Shown in pieces: positions 55,093 to 63,032 of a DNA stretch of 64,000 bases. The stretch lies in contig CBDBHH010000005.1 of NCBI GenBank assembly GCA_965205535.1, positions 2,914,001-2,978,000 of the forward strand. The letters are read 5' to 3'. The position numbers and the translations under genes were made by a program. Numbering within the stretch: the stretch's first letter is position 1; every line of letters starts with the position of its first letter. The notes beneath the pieces are model-generated. The model was not told the DNA's origin, did no database searches, and saw nothing but the letters and a program-made list of their open reading frames with translations. The DNA comes from UBA8079 sp965205535. GTDB lineage: Bacteria > Pseudomonadota > Alphaproteobacteria > UBA6615.

Positions 55093-55447
55093 GTAACCCC
55101 CCAAAACAGGCGCGGTGACCGCGCCGTAAACAAAAATGAGCCAGGGTGGCCGCGCCTAAATTTCAAACACTCGCCGTGGGCGGCCCCCGCCGATTCGATG
55201 GCGATTTCGTGACAAAGACGACGAAAAACACCAAATCTCGGTAATTGTGGACGGTAAACCACAAGATATTTGCGCCGCAACCACATTTTGGGTTCCGCGG
55301 TCAACATTCGTCCATATCGTGTGTTTCAGCGCGTAGGCGCTCACGGCGTGAATCCTGCGCAAACGTGACATCATGACTCTGGCCAAACTCAGGGGCGGGT
55401 GCCATAGTCCCGCGAAACGTCAGCGCATTTAGGGATTTGGACGCTCA
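55093..55447. other. Divergent nrdJ/NDUFA12 intergenic region (355 bp)
   Basis: No gene is seen. The nrdJ side holds a perfect stem-loop, GGCGCGG-TGA-CCGCGCC (55109-55125), which on the minus strand is followed by TGTTTTGGGG and could act as a leader attenuator. Two weak NrdR-box-like 16-mers start at 55228 (ACACCAAATCTCGGTA) and 55259 (CCACAAGATATTTGCG), 31 bases apart. No cobalamin-riboswitch signature was found. Confidence 0.5.
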
Positions 55448-55801
55448 ATGGCCACGTTGGGAACGCTGCTTAAAACCATGATCTCAGGGCAACTTGTGGG
55501 CTCTGACAAGTTCGGCAACCGCTATTATCGCGGCCGCAACCGCAATCGCTACAATCGCGAACGTCGCTGGGTCGTCTATAAGGGCCGCCCGGAGGCGAGC
55601 AAGGTTCCGCCGGAATGGCACAGCTGGCTGCATCACATGACGGAATCGCCGCTTGATGATGATCATCGCCATGACTGGCAGCGCGAACATGTCCCGAACC
55701 TGACCGGCACGCGCGCTGCATATCACCCCCCGGGCAGTGTGATGCGGGACGGCGAACGCCGACGCGGGACCGGTGACTACGAACCATGGACACCGCAATA
55801 A
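55448..55801 (+). CDS. NADH:ubiquinone oxidoreductase subunit NDUFA12
   Basis: This 117-aa protein is the bacterial homologue of the mitochondrial complex I accessory subunit NDUFA12 (B17.2), restricted to alphaproteobacteria and mitochondria. GQLVGSDKFGNRYYRGRNRN and RRWVVYKGRPEASKVPPEWHSWLHHM are its conserved core, and YHPPGSVMRDGERRRGTGDYEPW the tail. It has no signal peptide, in keeping with a matrix/cytoplasmic face location. mlaD genes follow. Confidence 0.96.
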   Translation: MATLGTLLKTMISGQLVGSDKFGNRYYRGRNRNRYNRERRWVVYKGRPEASKVPPEWHSWLHHMTESPLDDDHRHDWQREHVPNLTGTRAAYHPPGSVMRDGERRRGTGDYEPWTPQ

Positions 55802-55858
55802 GGCGTTGGCGGGACGCCCCGTTTACCGGATTCAGGTCATTTCGATGAGCGCATCACG

Positions 55859-56335
55859 ATGAACAGTTCGTCACAGCGTGAACTCCGAAACGTCATCGTC
55901 GGGCTTGGTGTCGTGATTGCGATGGTTGCCGTGTTGGGCGGGGTATTCGGGCCGGCGACGACCTCTGGAGATGAGACAATCGACGTACGTGCGGTGTTCG
56001 GGCGAACCGACGGCCTTCGGGTTGGTAATCCCGTGCACGCCGCCGGTGTGAAGGTCGGTGAAGTGGCCGGACTAGAGCTGGTCGAGAATTTCCGCGTACT
56101 GGCCACGTTGCGTATCGATGCGTCGGTAGAACTGGATGCCGACGCCTCAGCCGCAATCGTGACCGACGGAATTTTCGGCGGCAAACTTGTGCGGGTCGAT
56201 ATCGGCGGGGCCGACCGGATCATCAAAGATGGCGGCCGGATCAGTTTTACAGAAGATGCAGTCGTGCTTGACGATCTCCTGGGGCTCATCGTGTCCCAGG
56301 CGAAATCCGCACGCGAAACGGGAGCGAAGCAATGA
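55859..56335 (+). CDS. MlaD-like MCE-domain lipid-transport protein, copy 1
   Basis: This 158-aa protein has one N-terminal transmembrane helix (VIVGLGVVIAMVAVLGGVF) and a single MCE domain (about 38-118) with VRAVFGRTDGLRVGNPV and VTDGIFGGKLVRVDIGG. MlaD forms a hexameric ring that passes phospholipids between the membranes. This copy is more diverged than the next gene and lacks the typical LGARSI linker. It overlaps the second copy by four bases (ATGA). Confidence 0.85.
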   Translation: MNSSSQRELRNVIVGLGVVIAMVAVLGGVFGPATTSGDETIDVRAVFGRTDGLRVGNPVHAAGVKVGEVAGLELVENFRVLATLRIDASVELDADASAAIVTDGIFGGKLVRVDIGGADRIIKDGGRISFTEDAVVLDDLLGLIVSQAKSARETGAKQ

Positions 56336-56781
56336 AACGCGGTGCCGTTGAAACGATCCTGGGCGCGGTCGTTCTTCTAATTGCGATCGGGTTTGTATTC
56401 CTGGGTGCACGTTCGATCGATCTACAGGACAATGATGGCTATCAGCTGACGGCACGGTTCCTGAAGGTGGGCGGGCTTGATCGGGGTAGCGATGTCCGCA
56501 TTTCCGGCGTGAAAGTCGGCTCCGTTGTTGACCGCACGCTTGACGATCAGACATTCGAGGCCGTGGTGACGTTTACGGTTCGCAACGATCTTCGGCTGCC
56601 GGTAGATACCGAGGCCGGCGTGACGGCCGAAGGATTGCTTGGCGGCAAGTATCTGCGGCTGTTCCCGGGCAAGCAGACCGAAACCCTCGCGCCGGAAGGC
56701 GAGATTGTGCAGACCCGCGATTTCCAGGCCATTGAAGACACGGTCTCGGAGATCATCTTCCTGGCGACGGATTCCAAATGA
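56332..56781 (+). CDS. mlaD: Outer membrane lipid asymmetry maintenance protein MlaD
   Basis: This 149-aa MlaD shows the transmembrane helix AVVLLIAIGFVFLGARSI and the MCE domain with YQLTARFLKVGGLDRGSDVR, ISGVKVGSV and EGLLGGKYLRLFPG. These match canonical proteobacterial MlaD. The mlaE, mlaF and mlaC genes are not in this window, a known split arrangement in alphaproteobacteria. It overlaps copy 1 and is followed by DUF2155. Confidence 0.92.
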   Translation: MKRGAVETILGAVVLLIAIGFVFLGARSIDLQDNDGYQLTARFLKVGGLDRGSDVRISGVKVGSVVDRTLDDQTFEAVVTFTVRNDLRLPVDTEAGVTAEGLLGGKYLRLFPGKQTETLAPEGEIVQTRDFQAIEDTVSEIIFLATDSK

Positions 56782-56809
56782 CGCCCGTCGGCGTCTCCGT
56801 GGCTTCCTG

Positions 56810-57223
56810 ATGCGGCGATTTCTGTTTCCGGGCACATTCGCGCTGGCCCTTGTCTGGGGCGGGACGAGCGGGCTGTCGGCACAAGAGGTCAGTACGGTAT
56901 CCACCGGCGCCGTGCTGCAGGGGCTGGACAAGGTCACCGCACGTATCTCGACATTCGAGGCGCCGTTCGACGTGCCGGTCCGGTTTGGGTCCCTGGTGAT
57001 CCAGGCGCGCGCCTGTCACAAGGCGCCGCCAACCGAGCCGCCGGAAAGCACTGCGTTCCTCGAAATCGACGAGACATTTGAGACCGCGCTGCCGCGGGAC
57101 CTGTTCACCGGCTGGATGTTCGCATCCAGTCCGGCGGTCTCGGCGCTCGAGCACCCGGTCTACGATGTCTGGGTCGTGGATTGTATAAAGGCCTCAAACT
57201 CATCGTCTGACAGTTCGGGCTGA
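56810..57223 (+). CDS. DUF2155 domain-containing exported protein
   Basis: This 137-aa protein has a signal peptide (FPGTFALALVWGGTSGLSA) and the DUF2155 block: ARISTFEAPFDVPVRFGSL, VIQARACHKAPPTEPPE, LFTGWMFASSPAVSALEHPV and YDVWVVDC. The Cys residues are probably disulfide-bonded. The family is alphaproteobacterial and has no proven role, but is regularly next to mlaD and aat. Its last 64 bases overlap the opposing aat gene. Confidence 0.9.
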   Translation: MRRFLFPGTFALALVWGGTSGLSAQEVSTVSTGAVLQGLDKVTARISTFEAPFDVPVRFGSLVIQARACHKAPPTEPPESTAFLEIDETFETALPRDLFTGWMFASSPAVSALEHPVYDVWVVDCIKASNSSSDSSG

Positions 57224-57810
57224 AAATTTGCGTCCACCTTGAGGGCCGCTTCCAGGCGCTGCTTGTAATCGGCGCGCTCGATTTCCGCGGCGCCAAACTG
57301 GCGCAGATGGTCTGTGACGAATTGGCTGTCCAACAACACGAACCCGCTTTTGAGTAAACGCGCGGCAAGGTGGCACAGCGCGACTTTGCTCGCGTCTCGG
57401 GCGCGGGAAAACATACTCTCCCCGAAGAACGCACCGCCAAGGCTCACCCCATACAGGCCGCCAACCATCGCGCCGTCATGCCAGCACTCTACAGAGTGGG
57501 CATAACCCATGTCGAAGAGCGCGCTGTAGAGGTGCTCGATCTCGTCATTGATCCAGGTTTCAGGACGGTTGCCCTGCGACTCCGCACAACTGCGCACGGT
57601 GCCGACGAAATCGCTGTCGCAGCGGATCTCGAAGGAACTGGTCCGGATGGTTTTCCGCAGGCGCCGCGGAATGTGAAACGCATCGAGGGGCAGCACGCCG
57701 CGTACGTCCGGGTCGATCCAGTAGAGATCGGCATCGTGCCGGCTTTCCGCCATGGGAAATATTCCGCTGGCATATGCACCCAGGAGAAGTTGCGGCGTGA
57801 GGCTGGTCAT
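57160..57810 (-). CDS. aat: Leucyl/phenylalanyl-tRNA-protein transferase
   Basis: Aat adds Leu or Phe from tRNA to proteins with N-terminal Lys or Arg, marking them for ClpS-ClpAP. The 216-aa protein has LLGAYASGIFPMAESRHDAD, WIDPDVRGVLPLDAFHIPRRL and VECWHDGAMVGGLYGVSLGG followed by FFGESMFSRARDASKVAL, all diagnostic. It is the last gene of the leftward aroQ-accB-accC-aat operon (nine bases after accC). Confidence 0.95.
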   Translation of the reverse strand: MTSLTPQLLLGAYASGIFPMAESRHDADLYWIDPDVRGVLPLDAFHIPRRLRKTIRTSSFEIRCDSDFVGTVRSCAESQGNRPETWINDEIEHLYSALFDMGYAHSVECWHDGAMVGGLYGVSLGGAFFGESMFSRARDASKVALCHLAARLLKSGFVLLDSQFVTDHLRQFGAAEIERADYKQRLEAALKVDANFQPELSDDEFEAFIQSTTQTS

Positions 57811-57819
57811 CGCGCAATT

Positions 57820-59160
57820 CTAGTCGCTGGCGACGAAGCTTTCGAGCCAATGAATGTCATAGTCGGCTGAGACAAAGGACGGATTGTCGGCGAGGCGCTG
57901 GTGCAACGGGATCGTGGTGGACACGCCCGACACGACCATCTCTCCCAGCGCGCGGCGCAATCGCATCAGCGCTTCGTCGCGCGTGCGCCCATGGACGATC
58001 AGCTTGGCGACCAGGCTGTCATAGTAAGGCGGGATGCTGTACCCGGCATACAGCGCTGAATCGACGCGCACACCCAGCCCGCCAGGCGCGTGAAACTCCG
58101 CGATCCGTCCCGGCGAGGGCGTGAATGTATCGGGGTCCTCGGCGTTGATCCGGCATTCGAACGCGTGACCGTTGATGCGTATATCGTCCTGGCGCAGAGA
58201 CATCTCCTCACCGGCCGCGATGCGGATCATCTCCGCCACGATATCTATATCGCAGATCATTTCGGTGATCGGATGCTCAACTTGCACGCGGGTGTTCATC
58301 TCGATGAAATAGAATTCGCCATTCTCGAACAGAAACTCGAACGTCCCGGCGCTGCGGTAGCCCAGATTGGCCGCCGCGTCGGCGCAGACCTTGCCGATTT
58401 TCTGGCGGGTCGCTTCATCGAGGACCGGGCAGGGTGCTTCTTCGAGGACTTTCTGATGTTTGCGCTGGAGCGAACAATCGCGCTCAAACAGGTGGACAGC
58501 GTTTCCCTTGCCGTCGGCGATAACCTGGACTTCCACGTGACGAGGATGGCCGAGGTATTTCTCGATATAGACGGTGGCGTCGCCGAACCCTGCCAGCGCC
58601 TCGGTTGAGGCCATATTGAACGCACTCTCGAGGCCTTCGGCGCGCTCAACGACTTTCATGCCGCGCCCGCCGCCACCCGATGCGGCCTTGACGATGACCG
58701 GGTAGCCGATATCCGCCGCGACGGGGACCGCGTCCGCGGCGGTCTTCACCGCTCCGTCCGAACCGGGCACCACCGGCACGCCGGCGAGCTTCATTGCGTC
58801 CTTGGCCGCGACCTTGTCACCCATCGTCGCGATGAGCTCCGAACTCGGACCGATAAAGGCAATGCCATGCTCCTCGACGATCCGCGCAAAGTTCGCATTC
58901 TCCGACAGGAAGCCGTAGCCGGGATGAATGGCGTCGGCATCGGTGACGGTGGCCGCCGACAGAATGGCGGGAATGTTGAGATAGCTGTCGGCTGCCGTCG
59001 GTGGGCCGATGCACACGCTTTCGTCGGCGAGACGCACATGCATGGCGTTTGAATCGGCTGTCGAATGAATCGCGACAGTCGAGATGCCCATCTCCTTGCA
59101 CGCGCGATGAATGCGCAGTGCGATTTCGCCACGATTGGCGATCAGGACCTTTTTAAACAT
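57820..59160 (-). CDS. accC: Acetyl-CoA carboxylase, biotin carboxylase subunit
   Basis: AccC carboxylates biotin on AccB in the first step of fatty acid synthesis. The 446-aa protein has KVLIANRGEIALRIHRACKE, KAASGGGGRGMKVV (ATP-grasp), FIEMNTRVQVEHPITE and the C-terminal domain, without a biotinyl domain, distinguishing it from LiuD. The ATG at 59160 is used; the frame is open further upstream into accB sequence. The gap to accB is ten bases. Confidence 0.97.
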   Translation of the reverse strand: MFKKVLIANRGEIALRIHRACKEMGISTVAIHSTADSNAMHVRLADESVCIGPPTAADSYLNIPAILSAATVTDADAIHPGYGFLSENANFARIVEEHGIAFIGPSSELIATMGDKVAAKDAMKLAGVPVVPGSDGAVKTAADAVPVAADIGYPVIVKAASGGGGRGMKVVERAEGLESAFNMASTEALAGFGDATVYIEKYLGHPRHVEVQVIADGKGNAVHLFERDCSLQRKHQKVLEEAPCPVLDEATRQKIGKVCADAAANLGYRSAGTFEFLFENGEFYFIEMNTRVQVEHPITEMICDIDIVAEMIRIAAGEEMSLRQDDIRINGHAFECRINAEDPDTFTPSPGRIAEFHAPGGLGVRVDSALYAGYSIPPYYDSLVAKLIVHGRTRDEALMRLRRALGEMVVSGVSTTIPLHQRLADNPSFVSADYDIHWLESFVASD

Positions 59161-59170
59161 CGGGCGTGGC

Positions 59171-59629
59171 TTACTCGATGATGGCGAGCACTTCGCCAAA
59201 CTCGACCGGCTGGCCGCTTGCAACTGCGATGCTCTGGACCGTCCCCGCGCGGGGCGCCTTGACCTCGTTAAAGGTCTTCATGGCCTCGATCAGAAGCAGG
59301 GTCTGTCCTTCGCGAACGGTATCACCGGCTTTGACGAAGGGTGGGTCTTCGGGGGCCTGTGAGAGATACACGGTTCCAACCATCGGTGACGGGACTGCAC
59401 CGGGATGCGCAGCCGCATCGGCGCCCGCTGGTGACGGCGCAGCAGCAGGGGCGGTGGCGGGCACGGGAGCCACGACCGGTGCGGCCACGGCAGGACCGCC
59501 TGCGCCCGGCAGGGCCACGCGAACGCGCTTGCCATTGTCCTCATACTCAATCTCGCCGAGACCTGTTTCGTTCAACAGGTCGGCAAGCTTTCGAACCAGG
59601 TCCGGATCAATGTCAAAGGAATCACTCAT
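59171..59629 (-). CDS. accB: Acetyl-CoA carboxylase biotin carboxyl carrier protein
   Basis: This 152-aa protein has an N-terminal oligomerisation region (FDIDPDLVRKLADLLNETGL), a Pro/Ala-rich flexible linker (about 44-78), and a C-terminal biotinyl domain with EAMKTFNEVKAP in which the lysine of the A-M-K motif is biotinylated. The thumb loop (SQAPEDPPFVKAGD) typical of AccB is present. It lies three bases after aroQ and ten before accC. Confidence 0.97.
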   Translation of the reverse strand: MSDSFDIDPDLVRKLADLLNETGLGEIEYEDNGKRVRVALPGAGGPAVAAPVVAPVPATAPAAAPSPAGADAAAHPGAVPSPMVGTVYLSQAPEDPPFVKAGDTVREGQTLLLIEAMKTFNEVKAPRAGTVQSIAVASGQPVEFGEVLAIIE

Positions 59630-59632
59630 TTG

Positions 59633-60079
59633 CTACAGATCCATTCGCGCGGCGAGCGCAGATATTGCCAGCACGTAGCTGTGGGAACCAAAGCCGCACA
59701 CGACACCGGTCGCCGCCGCGCTGATATAGGATTTATGTCGAAATTCCTCGCGCGCGAAGATGTTCGACAAATGCACCTCGACGATCGGAATATCGAGCAG
59801 ACGCAGCGCATCGTGCACCGCGACAGATGTGTGCGTATAGGCACCGGCATTGATCGCCAGCCCGGCCGCCCCTGTGCGCGCCTCCTGGACCCAGGCGACG
59901 AGTTCGCCTTCATGGTTGGTCTGGCGAAAATCCAGGGTAAAGCCAGCCGTCTTGGCGGCTTCGACGCAGCGTGCCTCGATATCTTCGAGCGAATCTCCGC
60001 CGTAGATGCCGGGCTCGCGTTCGCCGAGCAAATTTAGATTGGGCCCGTTCAGGACCCATATGGAACCGTGCTCTGTCAC
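59633..60079 (-). CDS. aroQ: 3-dehydroquinate dehydratase, type II
   Basis: AroQ dehydrates 3-dehydroquinate in the shikimate pathway. The 148-aa type II enzyme has WVLNGPNLNLLGEREPGIYG with the catalytic tyrosine, NHEGELVAWVQEA, NAGAYTHTSVAVHDAL and EVHLSNIFAREEFRHKS. GTG 60079 is chosen, with GGAAGAG upstream, to give a normal length; a longer GTG start at 60121 is possible. Heads the aroQ-accB-accC-aat operon. Confidence 0.95.
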   Translation of the reverse strand: MTEHGSIWVLNGPNLNLLGEREPGIYGGDSLEDIEARCVEAAKTAGFTLDFRQTNHEGELVAWVQEARTGAAGLAINAGAYTHTSVAVHDALRLLDIPIVEVHLSNIFAREEFRHKSYISAAATGVVCGFGSHSYVLAISALAARMDL

Positions 60080-60245
60080 CCGTCTCTTCCAATCGTCTTG
60101 CAGACCGTCGCCGGTTAACACAGGCCGCGATTCAGGGCAATTAACGTGGTATGTCGATTGCTTGCGATTGTGCGCAAATTTCGAATGGTTTGTTGCCTTT
60201 TCGAACGAGAAGGCGGCGCCCGGGCGTCTGGTGGAACCAGTTTAC

Positions 60246-61379
60246 ATGAACGAGAATATCGACCGCTATTTCGATCGTGTGCAAACGCGAACGCCCTGCC
60301 TGGTGATAGACCTCGACCGGGTCGCGGAGAACTACGCCCGCATGGCCAAAATGGTCCCCTGGGCGGAGATATTTTACGCGGTGAAGGCAAACCCGGCGTC
60401 ACAGATCATCGAGCGCCTGGCGGCATCGGGCGCGGCCTTCGATGCGGCGAGCCCGGCGGAAATCGCAGCCTGTCTGGGGGCCGGTGTTTCGCCGAACCGC
60501 ATTTCCTACGGCAACACGGTCAAGAAACCGTCTGATATTTCCACGGCGTTCGACGGTGGCGTCGACCTGTTTGCGTTCGACAGCGTCGGTGAGATCGAGA
60601 AACTTGCCGCAACCGCTCCCGGATCTTCGGTGATCTGCCGGATCGTCGTTTCGAACGATGGTGCGCGTTGGCCGCTCACCCGAAAATTCGGTTGCAACCC
60701 CGACGAGGCGATCGGGCTGTTGGCCCGCGCGCGTGACGCCGGGCTGCAACCGGCGGGACTGTCCTTTCATGTCGGCAGCCAACAGACAGACCCGGCGCGA
60801 TGGTGTGATGCTGTTACCCTCTGCGGAGAGCTGTTTGCACGTGCCGAAGGTGTTGGCATCGCGCTCGACATTCTTAATCTCGGAGGCGGCTTTCCGGTGC
60901 CCTATGGCGATGGTGCGGTGCCGGCGCCGGAGACAGTCTTCAATGCGATCGACGAGGCCCTCGACACGGCGTTCTCGGGCGCGCGACCGCGGGTCCTTCT
61001 GGAGCCGGGCAGAGCCATCGTGGCTGATGCGGGGGTCATACGCAGCGAGGTTATTCTGGTCGCCGAGCGCGCCTATGACACAACTGAACGCTGGGTCTAT
61101 CTCGACGTCGGGCGGTATGGCGGCCTCGCGGAATCGGAAGGTGAGGCGATCCGATACCGGATGGATGCGGTCGGGCACGACGGACCGGGTGGTCCGGTGG
61201 TAGTCGCGGGTCCGACCTGCGACAGCCATGACGTGATGTATGAGAACGCCATGTGTGTGCTCCCCCTGGCACTGAAGGCGGGGGACATCGTCTCCCTCTA
61301 TGACACGGGCGCCTACACCTCGACCTACGCCTCCGTGGGGTTCAATGGTTTCTCACCTCTCGAAGAGCACTACATCTAG
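60246..61379 (+). CDS. PLP-dependent ornithine/lysine decarboxylase (type III, alanine-racemase fold)
   Basis: This 377-aa decarboxylase has the Schiff-base lysine K47 in FYAVKANP, SFHVGSQQTDP, LNLGGGFPVPYGDG, LLEPGRAIVADAG and, near the C terminus, GPTCDSHDVMYEN with the catalytic cysteine. The CDSHD loop is typical of ornithine decarboxylase rather than LysA. The product would be putrescine. The start at ATG 60246 excludes upstream sequence open in frame. It diverges from aroQ. Confidence 0.88.
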   Translation: MNENIDRYFDRVQTRTPCLVIDLDRVAENYARMAKMVPWAEIFYAVKANPASQIIERLAASGAAFDAASPAEIAACLGAGVSPNRISYGNTVKKPSDISTAFDGGVDLFAFDSVGEIEKLAATAPGSSVICRIVVSNDGARWPLTRKFGCNPDEAIGLLARARDAGLQPAGLSFHVGSQQTDPARWCDAVTLCGELFARAEGVGIALDILNLGGGFPVPYGDGAVPAPETVFNAIDEALDTAFSGARPRVLLEPGRAIVADAGVIRSEVILVAERAYDTTERWVYLDVGRYGGLAESEGEAIRYRMDAVGHDGPGGPVVVAGPTCDSHDVMYENAMCVLPLALKAGDIVSLYDTGAYTSTYASVGFNGFSPLEEHYI

Positions 61380-61388
61380 CTGCCAGGC

Positions 61389-61862
61389 CTAGACGGCGGT
61401 CAGGGTGTTCGCCTTGTCCTGCAGCTTGCTGAGCAGCCGGTCGAGCGTCTTGGCTTCGGCGGCGGACAATGCTTCGGCCAGAGTGGCTTCATGGGCCAGG
61501 GCGACGGGGACGATCTTGTCGTGGATCGTCCGTCCCTTGCGCGTCAGTTTGGCGATCACCCGCCTGCGATCACCGGAATCGGAATTGCTCGTCATCAGCC
61601 CGCGATCGATGAGGCGTGTCATGGCCCGGCTGACCGTGACCTTGTCCATCGCCGTTCGGGCACCGATACCCGTTGCCGCGTCGGGCCCGAAACGTCCGAG
61701 AACGGCCATCACGCGCCACTCGGCCACCGTCAGTCCGAAGCGATCGTGATAGTCGCGCGCGATTGCGTTGCTGACGGTGTTGGAAAGAATAGACAGTCGG
61801 TACGGCAGGAATGCTTCCAGCGCGAGGTGGGTCCTCGCGGAACCGTGTGCGGAGTCGGGCAT
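61389..61862 (-). CDS. MarR-family transcriptional regulator
   Basis: This 157-aa dimeric winged helix-turn-helix regulator has YRLSILSNTVSNAIARDY, FGLTVAEWRVMAVLGRFGP, the recognition region MDKVTVSRAMTRLIDRGLM and wing SGDRRRVIAKLTRKGR. It is divergent from hpd with a near-palindromic site in between, so it probably controls HPPD and tyrosine breakdown and its own expression. The effector is unknown. Confidence 0.9.
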   Translation of the reverse strand: MPDSAHGSARTHLALEAFLPYRLSILSNTVSNAIARDYHDRFGLTVAEWRVMAVLGRFGPDAATGIGARTAMDKVTVSRAMTRLIDRGLMTSNSDSGDRRRVIAKLTRKGRTIHDKIVPVALAHEATLAEALSAAEAKTLDRLLSKLQDKANTLTAV

Positions 61863-61877
61863 GGACGTGCCTTGAAA

Positions 61878-61895
61878 TAGTTACATATGAAACTA
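61878..61895. promoter_or_regulatory. Near-perfect 18-bp palindrome, candidate MarR operator
   Basis: TAGTTACATATGAAACTA equals its reverse complement at 16 of 18 positions (core CATATG). It lies between the divergent marR and hpd genes, 15 bases from the marR start codon and 63 from hpd. Confidence 0.6.
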
Positions 61896-61958
61896 AAATA
61901 GATACCTGCCCGCGTCGGGTCAATCGCGCGGATGTCATGCGACATGAGGACAGCCACC

Positions 61959-63032
61959 ATGGCCGGACAGACAAAAGATCTTTGGGAAAACCCGCTCGGT
62001 ACCGACGGGTTTGAATTTGTCGAGTACTGCTCGCCGGAGCCGGAAAAACTCGGGCGTTTGTTCGAACAGATGGGCTTTGCCGCGGTTGCGCGACATCGGT
62101 CCAAGGACGTGACGCTTTACCGGCAGGGGGACGTGAATTTCATCCTGAACAACGAGCCGGGGAGTTTTGCTGCCGAATTCGCGCAACAACATGGACCGAG
62201 CGCCTGTGCCATGGCGTTTCGCGTGCGCGACGCGGCGTTGGCCCGTGAGAAGGCGTTGGACCGGGGTGCCAGCGAAGTGCCAAATCACATCGGGCCGATG
62301 GAACTGAATATCCCGACACTCCAGGGTATCGGCAACAGCCGGCTCTATCTCGTGGATCGTTATGGTCCCAAGGGGACCATATACGATGTGGATTTCGAGC
62401 CGATCGCAGGGACATCGCCGCCGCAAGTGGGGCTGACCTACATCGATCACCTGACCCACAATGTTTACCAGGGCAACATGGACAAATGGGCGGGTTTCTA
62501 TGAGGACGTTTTCAATTTCCGTGAGGTTCGCTACTTCGACATAGAGGGCAAGCTCACCGGACTGCACTCACGCGCCATGACGAGCGCGGACGGCAAGATC
62601 AGGATTCCGATCAACGAATCCGCTGACGACAAGAGCCAGATCGCCGAATATCTGCGCCTCTATCAGGGCGAGGGTATTCAGCATATTGCGCTGGGCACGA
62701 CGGATGTTTTCGCCGCAGTCGAGGCGCTTGCCGCGCGCGGGGTCGACTTTATGGAGACGCCCGATTCCTACTACGACGCGCTCGATGGCCGGGTGCCCGG
62801 CCATGGCGAGAATGTCGAGCGGTTGCGCGCAGGCAATATCCTGCTCGACGGCGCCCCGACGGAAGACCAGGGGCTTTTGTTGCAGATATTCACCGATACG
62901 GTCATCGGGCCCATTTTCTTCGAGATCATTCAGCGCAAGGGCAACGAAGGTTTCGGTGAGGGGAACTTCAAGGCGTTGTTCGACGCGATCGAGGAAGATC
63001 AGATCCGCAGGGGCGTACTGCACGAAGACTAG
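61959..63032 (+). CDS. hpd: 4-hydroxyphenylpyruvate dioxygenase
   Basis: HPPD converts 4-hydroxyphenylpyruvate to homogentisate in tyrosine degradation. The 357-aa product has two vicinal-oxygen-chelate domains. Fe(II) ligands are His in YIDHLTHNVY, His in GIQHIAL and Glu in FFEIIQRKGN. ATG 61959 is preferred since GAGGA lies eight bases upstream; ATGs at 61932 and 61944 are alternatives. Homogentisate dioxygenase is not in the window. The stop shares a CTAG with the opposing glycosylase gene. Confidence 0.95.
   Translation: MAGQTKDLWENPLGTDGFEFVEYCSPEPEKLGRLFEQMGFAAVARHRSKDVTLYRQGDVNFILNNEPGSFAAEFAQQHGPSACAMAFRVRDAALAREKALDRGASEVPNHIGPMELNIPTLQGIGNSRLYLVDRYGPKGTIYDVDFEPIAGTSPPQVGLTYIDHLTHNVYQGNMDKWAGFYEDVFNFREVRYFDIEGKLTGLHSRAMTSADGKIRIPINESADDKSQIAEYLRLYQGEGIQHIALGTTDVFAAVEALAARGVDFMETPDSYYDALDGRVPGHGENVERLRAGNILLDGAPTEDQGLLLQIFTDTVIGPIFFEIIQRKGNEGFGEGNFKALFDAIEEDQIRRGVLHED

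Noticed and set aside
55093..55447. Cobalamin riboswitch upstream of nrdJ
   Set aside because: The B12-box and its pairing elements could not be found on the strand leading into nrdJ.
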